A stretch of DNA of 64,000 nt, taken from NCBI GenBank assembly GCA_051006995.1, contig JBPCSQ010000005.1, forward strand, positions 1 to 64,000, given 5' to 3'. Below, piece after piece: positions 1 through 7,829 of this stretch. The translations under genes and the position numbers were made by a program. Below the pieces are notes generated by a model, which was not told where the DNA came from, searched no databases, and worked only from the letters and a program-made list of their open reading frames with translations. Source of the stretch: JAIQGF01 sp051006995. Its GTDB lineage: Bacteria; Acidobacteriota; Terriglobia; Terriglobales; Acidobacteriaceae. The first letter of the stretch is position 1; every line of letters starts with the position of its first letter.

Positions 1-1
1 G

Positions 2-765
2 GACAACTACAGCATCACCAACAACGGCGCCGACTTCACCATCAGCAAGCGTAATGCTACGTGGACGACCAGCGCGGCCAGCAAGACCTACGGCGATGCC
101 GATCCGAGTCCGCTGACCACGGGAGCAAGCGCGGCGGCGCCGAATAACTTCCTGGCGGCTGACAACGTGACGGCTACCTACAGCCGGGTCGCGGGTGAAA
201 CGGTAGCAAACGGTCCGTACCACATCACTGCGGCCTTGAGTGCGGCAGCCGGTGTGCTGGACAATTACAACATCACCAATAACGGTGCCGACTTCACCAT
301 CAGCAAACGTAATGCTACGTGGACGACCAGCGCGGCCAGCAAGACCTACGGCGATGCCGATCCGAGTCCGCTGACCACGGGAGCAAGCGCGGCGACGCCG
401 AATAACTTCCTGGCGGCTGACGGCGTAACGGCTACCTACAGCCGGGCCGTGGGTGAAACGGTAGCAAACGGTCCGTACCACATCACGGCCGCGTTGAGTG
501 CGGCGGCAGGGGTGCTGGACAACTACAGCATCACCAACAACGGCGCCGACTTCACCATCAGCAAGCGTAATGCTACGTGGACGACCAGCGCGGCCAGCAA
601 GACCTACGGCGATGCCGATCCGAATCCGCTGACCACGGGCAGCGGCTCGAACTTTGTTGACGCAGTTTCGGCCAGCTACAGCCGGGCCCCGGGCGAGACG
701 GTTGCGGGCGGTCCGTACCACATTACGGCCGCGCTGAATGCGACCGCCGGGGTGCTGGACAATTA
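2..765 (+). repeat. Three tandem 258-bp coding repeats (86 residues each)
   Basis: Units start at 2, 260 and 518. The segment beginning CGTAATGCTACGTGGACGAC recurs exactly 258 bases apart at about 50, 308 and 566. Long stretches are identical; the third unit is shortened in its second half. The period is a multiple of three, so gain or loss of a unit keeps the frame. Confidence 0.9.
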
Positions 766-2365
766 CAGCATCACGAACGCAGGCGCTGACTTCACCATCA
801 ACAAGGCGACTCCCGTTGTCGCGGTGAGTTTCGCGGCCAGCCCGATTACTTACGACGGCGGTTCGCACCCCGCAACGGCTACGGTGACCGGGGTGGCCAG
901 CGCTGACCTCAGTAGCGGCCACGGCATAGTTACGATCGCCTACACGCCAGGTGGCAGCAGCGTTCCGACGAATGCCGGCAGCTACTCGGCTTCGGCCCAC
1001 TTCGCCAGCAGCGATGGCAACTACACCGACGCGGACAGCAGCACGCCGGCTTCGCTGACCATCAACGCTGCACCAGTGACGGCAACCGCCGGCAACTACA
1101 GCGGCGTTTATGACGGCAGCGCGCATTCGACTTCGGCATGCGCCGTCACGGGCACCTACAAGGGTGACCTGAGCTGCACGAACGACCTTACTTCGGTGGG
1201 ACCGGGCGTCAGCTCAGGGGACGTGAATCCGGTGGTCAGCGGCACCGGTCTGTCGAACTTCGCCATCACGCCGGTAAAGGGCGCGTATTCCATCAGCAAA
1301 GCTCCGGTGACGGCGACGGGTGGCAGTTACAGCGGCGTTTATGACGGCAGCGCGCATTCGACTTCGGCATGCTCCGTCACGGGAACCTACAAGGGTGACC
1401 TGAGCTGCACGAACGACCTCACTTCGGTGGGACCGGACGTCAGCTCGGGTGCGGTGACTCCGCAAGTCAGCGGCACCGGCCTGAGCAACTTCACAATAAA
1501 CAAAACGAACGGGGCATACGCCATCACTCCGGCGCCGGTGACGGCAACCGCCGGCAGTTACAGCGGCGTGTACGACGCGCTCGCGCATTCGCCCTCGGCT
1601 TGCGTGATAACGGGGGCCTACACCGGAGACCTGACCTGCGCTAACACTCCATCCCCGCTGGGACCGGACGTCGGCTCGGGTGCGGTGACTCCGCAAGTCA
1701 GCGGCACCGGCCTGAGCAACTTCGCCGTAAGCAAGACGAACGGGGCGTATTCGATCACGAAGGCGAACGCCATCATCAATGTCACGCCATATAACGTGAT
1801 TTTTGACGGCTCGCCGCACCTTGCCACCGGCACCGCCACCGGGGTAGGTGGTGTGGATCTAAGCGCCTGGCTTAACTTGAGCGGCACCAATCACATTCTC
1901 GTCGGGGACTACCCCAGCGATCCCTGGTCTTTCAACGGCGGTACGAACTACAACAATGCCAGCGGTGCGGTGCACGACAGCGTAGGCGCCTGGACGATTA
2001 ACGGCTATTACTCTCCGGTTAATTGGTCTACCTCGGTGCTGGTGTGGAACTCTGTTAAGGGCGGTTCGACAGTACCGCTGAAGTTCAACGTGCTGGAAGG
2101 CTCGGCGAACCAAACCAGCGTCTCGGTAGTGCAGGGTCAGTCTGCCACGCTGGCAGTGGTGAGCTGCGCAATGATCGGACTGGTGAGCGACTTAACCACC
2201 GCAGACGTAACCAATACCGGAAATACGGCGTTGCGCTACGATTCGACCAGTGGTCAATTCATCCAAAACTGGCAGACGCCAACAGCAAAGAACACCTGCT
2301 ACTTGGTAAGGGTGATCACCTTGGATGGCAGCAGGCGTGACGCGTATTTCCAGATCACCAAGTGA
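2..2365 (+). CDS. Large secreted/surface protein with MBG-type repeats and PxKF-like C-terminus (5' truncated)
   Basis: The reading frame is open from base 2, so the gene begins before the window; 787 residues are visible. The product is a chain of small beta-rich repeats. First come about three 86-residue units carrying the signatures KTYGDADP and YHITAALSA, which look like MBG domains of bacterial adhesins. A divergent MBG-like unit follows (about residues 265-355), then three 77-residue units carrying YSGVYDG and HSTSAC. The last ~120 residues (YYSPV...GGSTVPLKFNV) resemble the PxKF domain found at the end of such proteins. No enzyme motif or LPxTG is visible. An extracellular adhesive or structural role is inferred from the family. 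The nearly identical DNA repeats could allow change in repeat number. The gene converges with the MFS gene. Confidence 0.85.
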   Translation, partial: DNYSITNNGADFTISKRNATWTTSAASKTYGDADPSPLTTGASAAAPNNFLAADNVTATYSRVAGETVANGPYHITAALSAAAGVLDNYNITNNGADFTISKRNATWTTSAASKTYGDADPSPLTTGASAATPNNFLAADGVTATYSRAVGETVANGPYHITAALSAAAGVLDNYSITNNGADFTISKRNATWTTSAASKTYGDADPNPLTTGSGSNFVDAVSASYSRAPGETVAGGPYHITAALNATAGVLDNYSITNAGADFTINKATPVVAVSFAASPITYDGGSHPATATVTGVASADLSSGHGIVTIAYTPGGSSVPTNAGSYSASAHFASSDGNYTDADSSTPASLTINAAPVTATAGNYSGVYDGSAHSTSACAVTGTYKGDLSCTNDLTSVGPGVSSGDVNPVVSGTGLSNFAITPVKGAYSISKAPVTATGGSYSGVYDGSAHSTSACSVTGTYKGDLSCTNDLTSVGPDVSSGAVTPQVSGTGLSNFTINKTNGAYAITPAPVTATAGSYSGVYDALAHSPSACVITGAYTGDLTCANTPSPLGPDVGSGAVTPQVSGTGLSNFAVSKTNGAYSITKANAIINVTPYNVIFDGSPHLATGTATGVGGVDLSAWLNLSGTNHILVGDYPSDPWSFNGGTNYNNASGAVHDSVGAWTINGYYSPVNWSTSVLVWNSVKGGSTVPLKFNVLEGSANQTSVSVVQGQSATLAVVSCAMIGLVSDLTTADVTNTGNTALRYDSTSGQFIQNWQTPTAKNTCYLVRVITLDGSRRDAYFQITK
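1076..1770 (+). repeat. Three tandem 231-bp coding repeats (77 residues each)
   Basis: The word GGC-A[AG][CT]TACAGCGGCGT recurs at 1091, 1322 and 1553, exactly 231 bases apart. Each unit contains two cysteines (SAC...LSC or LTC), which could form an intradomain disulfide. The units diverge slightly more than the upstream 258-bp array. Confidence 0.9.
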
Positions 2366-2371
2366 CCGGGA

Positions 2372-2450
2372 CAGGCGGGCGAAGTGCCCGCCTGAGAAGG
2401 AACACCGCTTCGACTGCTCCCTCCCGTCCCCCGCGGGACAGGAGGGAGCA
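2372..2450. terminator. Two GC-rich hairpins between convergent genes
   Basis: The first hairpin has a perfect 9-bp stem (2372-2380 with 2386-2394) and a 5-nt loop. The second pairs 2415-2424 with 2441-2450 and extends inward with one mismatch. Neither has a clear T-tract, so termination activity is inferred from position between the surface-protein stop and the converging MFS stop. Confidence 0.5.
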
Positions 2451-2474
2451 CCGATCGTCGTTGGCGCAACGTTG

Positions 2475-3731
2475 TTATGCCGCCGAGATGGCGGTGCGCC
2501 CCAGCTTCTCTTCTTTCCGCAGGGGACGCCGCGCTATCAGCGGCAAGACCAGCGAGACCGCCAGCACCACCGCGACCACGTAGATGGAGTTGTCGAACTT
2601 GCCGGTCGCCTGGTGCAGGCGCGCGATCATGATGGGCGAGGGAATGGCAGCCGCGCCCCACGCCAGCAGGATGATCCCGTAAATCCCGCCCATATACTTC
2701 GGCCCGAAGAAGTCAGCGGTGAATGACGGCATGGTGCCAAAGCCGCCGCCATAGCACAGGCCGATCACGGCAAACGCCAGGCTGAACAGCGTCAGGTTAT
2801 GGATCTTCGGCAGCGAGAAGAAGATCACCACCTGGATGAGGTAGAGCAGGAAGTAGACGCGCGCCCGCCCGAGGTGGTCGGAGACCCAGGCCCAGAAGAC
2901 GCGGCCCAGGCCATTGAAGATTGAGATCAGCCCCACCATGCTGGCGGCGGCCACGGCGCTCATGCCCACCATCTGCTGCGCCATGGGCGAAGCCTGGCTG
3001 ATGATCATGATTCCGGCCGAGACGTTCAGGAACAGCAGCGCCCACAACAGCCAGAACTGCCAGGTGCTCATCGCCTCCCGCACCGAGTAGTCGTAAGTGG
3101 AGGCGGCCTTGGCGACGGCCGAGCGCGGCTCCCATCCGGCGGGCTTCCACCCGGCCGGGGGATTGGCGTAGAACTGCGCGGCGGCCACGACCAGCACCAG
3201 GTAGACGGCGCCGAGCGCCTCGAAGGTGTAGGCCACGCCGTGACCGATGATGAGGCGGGCAGCGATGGGGCTCATGACCAGTGCCCCGGCGCCGTAGCCG
3301 CAGACTGCGACCCCGGTCATCAACCCGCGCCGCTCCGGGAACCACTTCACCAGCGTGGCCACCGGGCAGATGTATCCCATGCCCATGCCCAAGCCGGTGA
3401 GCGCGCCGTAAGCGAAATACAAACCGTTCAGGCTATGGCCGGTGGTGAATACGCCGGCGAGCAGATAGCCGACGCCGTAGACCACGCCGGCGACGGAGGC
3501 GACCAGGCGCGGGCCTTTGCGGTCCTGCCACAGGCCTCCGATGATGGTGCCGAATCCCAGGAACAGGATGGCGAGCGTGAAGTTGAGTTGGACCTGGGTT
3601 TCGGACCAGTGTTCGGCGCGCATCAGCGGAATCTTGAAAACGCTCCAGCCGTACACCGCCCCAAGGCAGATCTGCATTACCACTGCTGCGACTGCAATCC
3701 CCCACCGATTCGGCAGTCGTTCCGTTGTCAT
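2475..3731 (-). CDS. MFS transporter, OFA (oxalate/formate antiporter-like) family
   Basis: A 418-residue membrane protein with about 12 hydrophobic segments. The N-terminus (WGIAVAAVVMQICLGAVYGW) is the characteristic first helix of the oxalate:formate antiporter family, and a charged inter-helix loop of the RKGPR type follows helix 2. Its natural substrate cannot be read from sequence; other carboxylates are possible. Location beside fdhD and a formate-dehydrogenase-like gene supports formate or oxalate transport. It has its own upstream region with a palindrome (3802-3816) that is nearly identical to the one before the dehydrogenase gene, so the two units are probably co-regulated. The ATG at 3731 is preceded by GAGGAG about 9 bases upstream. 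Confidence 0.85.
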   Translation of the reverse strand: MTTERLPNRWGIAVAAVVMQICLGAVYGWSVFKIPLMRAEHWSETQVQLNFTLAILFLGFGTIIGGLWQDRKGPRLVASVAGVVYGVGYLLAGVFTTGHSLNGLYFAYGALTGLGMGMGYICPVATLVKWFPERRGLMTGVAVCGYGAGALVMSPIAARLIIGHGVAYTFEALGAVYLVLVVAAAQFYANPPAGWKPAGWEPRSAVAKAASTYDYSVREAMSTWQFWLLWALLFLNVSAGIMIISQASPMAQQMVGMSAVAAASMVGLISIFNGLGRVFWAWVSDHLGRARVYFLLYLIQVVIFFSLPKIHNLTLFSLAFAVIGLCYGGGFGTMPSFTADFFGPKYMGGIYGIILLAWGAAAIPSPIMIARLHQATGKFDNSIYVVAVVLAVSLVLPLIARRPLRKEEKLGRTAISAA

Positions 3732-3801
3732 AGTTGTCAGCTCCTCTATGCGGCGAATGCCGCGAATGTCACGACCTTGCTGCTGCGGGGCCGCCTACAT
3801 A

Positions 3802-3816
3802 TATCGCACTACGATA
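3802..3816. promoter_or_regulatory. Palindromic candidate operator TATCG-N5-CGATA upstream of MFS gene
   Basis: Read on the minus strand it is TATCGTAGTGCGATA, ending 71 bases before the transporter start. It matches 13 of 15 bases of the palindrome at 7219-7233 upstream of the dehydrogenase. The right half-site GATATA could double as a -10 element, which would put a bound repressor on the promoter. The binding protein is unknown. Confidence 0.6.
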
Positions 3817-3861
3817 CAAGTGCCGAAACATCGGGGCCGTTACCTGCGAGCCTGAGAAGAG

Positions 3862-4734
3862 CTATGCGGAAGAAGCCGGGGCGGAAGCGGGCGCCAAAGC
3901 CAGGCGCGCCTCGCCCGAATAAACCAGGAACCTGCGTCCACGAAGGAATCCGACCAGCGTAAGACCGAACTCGCGCGCCAGGCGCACGGCCAGGCTGGAA
4001 GGCGCGGAGACGGAGGCCACCAGGGGAAGGCCTGCGGCCAGCGCTTTCTGGATAATTTCAAAGCCGCCGCGTCCGCTGACCATCAGGGCGCATTCTTTCA
4101 GCGGTAGGCGATCCTTGCTGAGCGCCCATCCGACGACTTTGTCCACGGCGTTGTGCCGACCGACGTCTTCGCGCAGGCAGAGCAGCTCGCCAGCGGGCGT
4201 GAACAAGCCGGCGGCGTGCAGGCCGCCAGTACGGCCGAAAATGGTTTGCGCAGCGCGAAGCTTGTCGGGGAACGAGCAAAGCAGGTCCGGGTCGAGGCGA
4301 AAATCCGGATTCGGCGAACGCAGCCCGCGATTGCGCACGGCATCAATGGAGGCTTTGCCGCAGATGCCGCAACTAGAGGCGACAAAGAAATTGCGCTGCA
4401 TCGCATCAGGGTCGAGGGCAACGTCGAGCCTGGCCTCGACGATATTTCCGCTGGCTTCCTGGCGGTCGGTCTTGCCGAAGTCCAGCGAGCGGATCTGCTT
4501 GCGCGTCTCAATGATCCCCTCGGTCAGGAGGAAGCCTGCGGTCAATTCCAGGTCGTTGCCCGGGGTGCGCATGGTGACGGAGAGGGGCGCACCGTTGAGG
4601 CGGATTTCCAGCGGCTCCTCGGCGACTAGGTAGTCGTCGAGGCGGCGGGCTTCGCCGTCGCTCCACTCGGTGACCTGCGTCAGATCAATGCCACGCGGTT
4701 TGTGCAGCAATCGGTCCTCTGTTGAACAGCACAT
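3862..4734 (-). CDS. fdhD: Formate dehydrogenase accessory sulfurtransferase FdhD
   Basis: FdhD moves sulfur from a cysteine desulfurase to the molybdenum cofactor of formate dehydrogenase. The protein shows the family's EEPLEIRLNG and TMRTPGND blocks near the N-terminus and the essential CGICG motif (Cys122 and Cys125 from the chosen start). A block resembling ALMVSGRGGFEI lies near the C-terminus. I chose the ATG at 4734 (290 residues, near the usual ~275); a longer frame back to a TTG at 4821 has no homology-like sequence. The start codon lies in one arm of a hairpin repeat, and no well-spaced Shine-Dalgarno is visible. It lies directly downstream of the dehydrogenase gene and is probably co-transcribed with it. 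Confidence 0.92.
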   Translation of the reverse strand: MCCSTEDRLLHKPRGIDLTQVTEWSDGEARRLDDYLVAEEPLEIRLNGAPLSVTMRTPGNDLELTAGFLLTEGIIETRKQIRSLDFGKTDRQEASGNIVEARLDVALDPDAMQRNFFVASSCGICGKASIDAVRNRGLRSPNPDFRLDPDLLCSFPDKLRAAQTIFGRTGGLHAAGLFTPAGELLCLREDVGRHNAVDKVVGWALSKDRLPLKECALMVSGRGGFEIIQKALAAGLPLVASVSAPSSLAVRLAREFGLTLVGFLRGRRFLVYSGEARLALAPASAPASSA

Positions 4735-4760
4735 TCCTGGGGCTGAAGCCCCTCGGAATG
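4732..4760. repeat. 29-bp hairpin overlapping the fdhD start
   Basis: The sequence CATTCC-T-GGGGC-TGAA-GCCCC-TC-GGAATG forms a near-perfect stem-loop. The left arm contains the complement of the fdhD ATG. It resembles the other intergenic palindromes in the window and would place the start codon at the base of an mRNA hairpin. Confidence 0.7.
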
Positions 4761-4828
4761 ACCAATCATAAACGCATCTTACGACACGCCCTGAGACATC
4801 GTTCCGAACCCACCCTAGCAAAGCCGAT

Positions 4829-7123
4829 CTAATCGGCGGCGACGCCCTCCGATTCCGGCTGTGCCGCCAAGCACTTTGCGCCCACCACTTCCACCACGGC
4901 GTTGTAATCGGGAACGCCGCTGGGATCGAGCCGGCCGGCGGGGATGATGACGTTCACTTCCGGCCAGTGCGCCTGCAGGCATCCGGGTTTGATGCGGTCC
5001 ACGCGCACGCGGCCATGGAACTCGCCGCGGTCGTTGCGCAAGGTGATGGCGTCGCCGTTGCGCAGCCCGAGCCGGTCGGCATCTTCCCTGGCCATGATGA
5101 CATCATCGCGGCGCGCGCCGGTAATCGGGTCCTTGTCGTCCCACAAAATGCTGTTGAACTGCTTGCCGCGGCGGGTGGCCAGCAGGAACCAGCCGTCGGG
5201 CACGCGCTCCTCAGGCAAGCCGATGGCCGAGAAATGCCCTTTGCCGTCGGGGGTAAGGAACTTATCGGCGAGCAAGCGCTTGCCGCCGTACTGGAACTGG
5301 TCGCCCTTCTTTTGCAGGCTGGCGATACCGCGATAGGTGGGGCAGACACGGTCGATTTCGTCGCGAATGTCCTGGGTGTCGCGCCAGGCAAAGAATACGG
5401 AGGCGCGCGCCGGGTCGAGCTTGCGCGCAACCATCACCGGGACCAGCCACTCGTCCATGGTTTCGCCCGGACGCGGCCCGGGAATTTCCGGCGAGAAAAT
5501 GATGCGTCGCTCGGTGCTGGTTTCGGTGCCGCCGCCGCGCTGCTCGTAGCGCGTGCGCGAAGGCAGCAGAACCACCGTGTCCGCAGGCTCGAAGAACATG
5601 GTCGGATTGGCCACAATATCCTGGTGCACGCGCAGCTTGATGCGTCCGATGGCGCGCTCCACCAGGTCGGGCTCAGGCAGAGTCTGCTTGAAGTTGCCGC
5701 CGGTTTGCCAAAGGGCATCAATCTCGCCGCGCTCGGCCGCCAGAACCATGTGGGCCGCGCTGAGCCCTTTCCATGCGGGGGGCTCGAATCCCCACATATC
5801 GGGCTCGGCGAACTTCCTGGCATTAGCCTCGTTGGCAGGAAAGCCCATGACGTAGGCGCCGGGCATGCCGCCCATCTCGGCGCCGCCTTGTACGCCGCTG
5901 TGACCGCGAATCGGCATCAGGCCGGTGTGCGGGCGCCCGACATTGCCCTTGGCCAGCTGCAGGTTGACGATGGAGCGCACGTTGTCGCTGCCGTAGGCGT
6001 GCTGCGTGATGCCCATGCTCCAGGCGATGATGGCGTGCCGCGCCTTACTGAAAGCTTCGGCGAAGCGGTACATGTCGGCGCGGGTCAGGCCGGCGCCGCG
6101 CTCCAAATCCTCCCAGGCAAAATTTCTCGCCTTGGCGGCGGTTTCTTCCCAACCCACGGTGCGCGCGCTGATGAACTCGTGGTCCACCCAGTCGTTCTCG
6201 ACCAGATGCTTGAGCACGCCGTAGAAAAACGGGATGTCACCGCCGGCGTGAATCTGGAAAAAATCGTCCACAATCTTGGTCCCGAACAGCGCACTTTCGG
6301 TCACCGACGGAACCCAGTAACGTTCCAGCCCCGGCTCAAAGTACGGGTTGACCAGGAAGACCTTGGTGCCGGCGCGCTTGGCGTAGTGCAAGTACTTGGT
6401 GGCGACGGGCTGGTTGTTAGCGACATTCGTCCCGACCAGCACCACGAGATCGGCGCCGATCCAGTCGCCGTAGGAGCAAGTGGTGGCGGCACAGCCGACG
6501 GTCGAACTCAAGCCCGCGGTGGAAGGCGCATGGCAGATGCGCGCGCTGGTGTCCACGTGGTTGGTGCCGAGGAAGCGGGCGACCTTCTGATGGGCGTAAT
6601 AGGCTTCATTGGTGAGGCCGCGAGAGGTCATGTACCAGCCCAGGCGCTTGGGATCCACCTTGCGCAGCTCATCCGCCACCAAGGCGATCGCGTCGTCCCA
6701 GGTGATTCTTCGAAAACCTTTGTCGCCCTTGCGGCGCACCATGGGGACGGCGAGCCGGCCGAGCGCGCGCAGTTCCTTCTCGTTCTTGTCGCGCAGTGGA
6801 CCAACGTCTTCGAGCAAGCGCCAATCCATGGCGCCCATGGTGTTGAGGCGCAGCAGCTCGAGGCGGATGTTGCACAGGTGCACGCCCTTCATGGTCCAGT
6901 CATGGATACCGGAAGTGCCGAGAGAGCAGCCGTCGCAGCAGCCGTCGCGCAGAATGCGCCAGGCGTAGCCGAGATTGTCGCGGTTCTCGACCACGCAGTT
7001 GACGATGTCCTTGTAGGCGTTGGGATGCTGCTCGGTCAGCCCGTAGGGAACGACGCCGGCCCAGTTCTTCGGGTCCCAGCCTTTGGACTTGGCTTCGGCA
7101 TGCAGGTCAGCAGAGTGGTCCAT
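4829..7123 (-). CDS. Molybdopterin oxidoreductase, formate dehydrogenase alpha-like (FdhF/YdeP type)
   Basis: A 764-residue member of the bis-MGD oxidoreductases, of the 'Fdhalpha-like' subgroup. An N-terminal cysteine cluster (Cys62, 63, 66 and Cys84, in CCDGCSLGT and HLCNIR) can bind an Fe-S cluster. The metal-site segment ARICHAPST (Cys197, followed by His) corresponds to the AR-V-Sec-H segment of E. coli FdhF, so this is a cysteine version. The C-terminal MoCo-binding domain contains DADRLGLRNGDAITL. No twin-arginine signal is visible, so it is probably cytoplasmic. The ATG at 7123 has GGAG 8 bases upstream; the longer frame lacks support. fdhD follows within 95 bases. The electron partner is not encoded next to it. 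Formate oxidation is inferred from FdhD and the OFA transporter. Confidence 0.85.
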   Translation of the reverse strand: MDHSADLHAEAKSKGWDPKNWAGVVPYGLTEQHPNAYKDIVNCVVENRDNLGYAWRILRDGCCDGCSLGTSGIHDWTMKGVHLCNIRLELLRLNTMGAMDWRLLEDVGPLRDKNEKELRALGRLAVPMVRRKGDKGFRRITWDDAIALVADELRKVDPKRLGWYMTSRGLTNEAYYAHQKVARFLGTNHVDTSARICHAPSTAGLSSTVGCAATTCSYGDWIGADLVVLVGTNVANNQPVATKYLHYAKRAGTKVFLVNPYFEPGLERYWVPSVTESALFGTKIVDDFFQIHAGGDIPFFYGVLKHLVENDWVDHEFISARTVGWEETAAKARNFAWEDLERGAGLTRADMYRFAEAFSKARHAIIAWSMGITQHAYGSDNVRSIVNLQLAKGNVGRPHTGLMPIRGHSGVQGGAEMGGMPGAYVMGFPANEANARKFAEPDMWGFEPPAWKGLSAAHMVLAAERGEIDALWQTGGNFKQTLPEPDLVERAIGRIKLRVHQDIVANPTMFFEPADTVVLLPSRTRYEQRGGGTETSTERRIIFSPEIPGPRPGETMDEWLVPVMVARKLDPARASVFFAWRDTQDIRDEIDRVCPTYRGIASLQKKGDQFQYGGKRLLADKFLTPDGKGHFSAIGLPEERVPDGWFLLATRRGKQFNSILWDDKDPITGARRDDVIMAREDADRLGLRNGDAITLRNDRGEFHGRVRVDRIKPGCLQAHWPEVNVIIPAGRLDPSGVPDYNAVVEVVGAKCLAAQPESEGVAAD

Positions 7124-7218
7124 GGTGATCTCCAGAGCCGTACGCAACGGCGGCAGGCGCGCTCGAACGCGCGCAGATGCAACTGCGATGAAACACCCCA
7201 CGAAGCCGCCGGAAAGCG

Positions 7219-7233
7219 TATCGTGCTACGATA
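7219..7233. promoter_or_regulatory. Palindromic candidate operator TATCG-N5-CGATA upstream of the dehydrogenase
   Basis: On the minus strand this reads TATCGTAGCACGATA, 96 bases before the dehydrogenase start. A weak promoter can be drawn around it: TTGGCC (7238-7243), a 17-base spacer, then GATACG formed by the right half-site. The same arrangement is seen at 3802-3816. It lies 106 bases before the divergent STAS gene. Confidence 0.6.
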
Positions 7234-7309
7234 CGACTCGGCCAATGGATAAGAGAATACACGCACCGGAGAGGATGCACAATATTCTCGTCGGGAGGGA
7301 CAGGCTGGC

Positions 7310-7332
7310 TATAATAAGCGGGCCCAAGGAGG
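7310..7332 (+). promoter_or_regulatory. TATAAT -10 element and strong Shine-Dalgarno of the STAS gene
   Basis: A perfect TATAAT lies at 7310-7315 and AAGGAGG at 7326-7332, six bases before the ATG. No good -35 hexamer is seen 16-18 bases upstream. The implied leader is very short. Confidence 0.45.
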
Positions 7333-7338
7333 CCGACC

Positions 7339-7719
7339 ATGCTGCTTCGGACCAGCACCCGGATGTTCGGACCGGTAGCGATTCTGGATTGCGAAGGCCG
7401 GATTGTTTTCGGCGAGGAAACCGCGCTTTTACACCTGCAGGTAAAGAATGTACTCGCCGACAGCAAGTCGGTGGTGTTGAACCTTGCCAAGGTGAATTAC
7501 ATTGACAGCTCCGGGGTAGGCGAAGTGGTGGGCTTGTACGCCTCGGCGCAGCGCGTGGGCGCGAAAATCGTGCTCGCGGGAGTGAGTGGGCGGGCGCGCG
7601 ACGTGCTCGAGATCATGAAGCTGACCACGATCTTTGAAACCTATGCAACCGCCGAGGAAGCCGCCGAGTCGTTCAATCCGCAGGCGGGGCTGACAACCGC
7701 GGCCGAAGGCCTGGGATAG
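7339..7719 (+). CDS. STAS-domain protein, anti-sigma factor antagonist-like
   Basis: This 126-residue protein is a single STAS domain followed by a short tail. The segment YIDSSGVG (residues 54-61) is the conserved loop that carries the phosphorylated serine in SpoIIAA/RsbV-type antagonists, so the site is intact. Such proteins bind a kinase/anti-sigma factor and release the sigma factor; no partner kinase or sigma gene is adjacent. AAGGAGG six bases before the ATG fixes the start. It is divergent from the formate dehydrogenase gene and converges with the NnrS-like gene. Confidence 0.85.
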   Translation: MLLRTSTRMFGPVAILDCEGRIVFGEETALLHLQVKNVLADSKSVVLNLAKVNYIDSSGVGEVVGLYASAQRVGAKIVLAGVSGRARDVLEIMKLTTIFETYATAEEAAESFNPQAGLTTAAEGLG

Positions 7720-7763
7720 CGCAGCGGTTTACCACCGGGCTAAAGTTCCATCTTGGTTTCGGG

Positions 7764-7804
7764 TTGGATTCGCGGGCCCGAAGGCCCGCGCTCCCACCAT
7801 CCAA
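7764..7804. terminator. Hairpin between convergent STAS and NnrS-like genes
   Basis: An 8-bp perfect stem CGCGGGCC-CGAA-GGCCCGCG spans 7771-7790. An outer TTGGAT (7764-7769) pairs with ATCCAA (7799-7804). Without a T-tract, termination is inferred from position. Confidence 0.45.
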
Positions 7805-7829
7805 TCGTTGAGGACCGGCTGGCTACCGC

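Noticed and set aside
2..1770. CRISPR-like array in the first 2 kb
   Set aside because: The repeats are 231-258 bp, contiguous and coding, with no spacers; they are protein domain repeats.
4829..7123. Selenocysteine codon in the formate dehydrogenase
   Set aside because: The frame is uninterrupted and the metal-site codon is a cysteine codon; no in-frame TGA is needed.
4967..7252. 761-residue open frame antisense to the formate dehydrogenase gene
   Set aside because: Long antisense frames are expected opposite GC-rich coding sequence; it has no family motifs, low-complexity Ala/His/Gly composition and no ribosome site.
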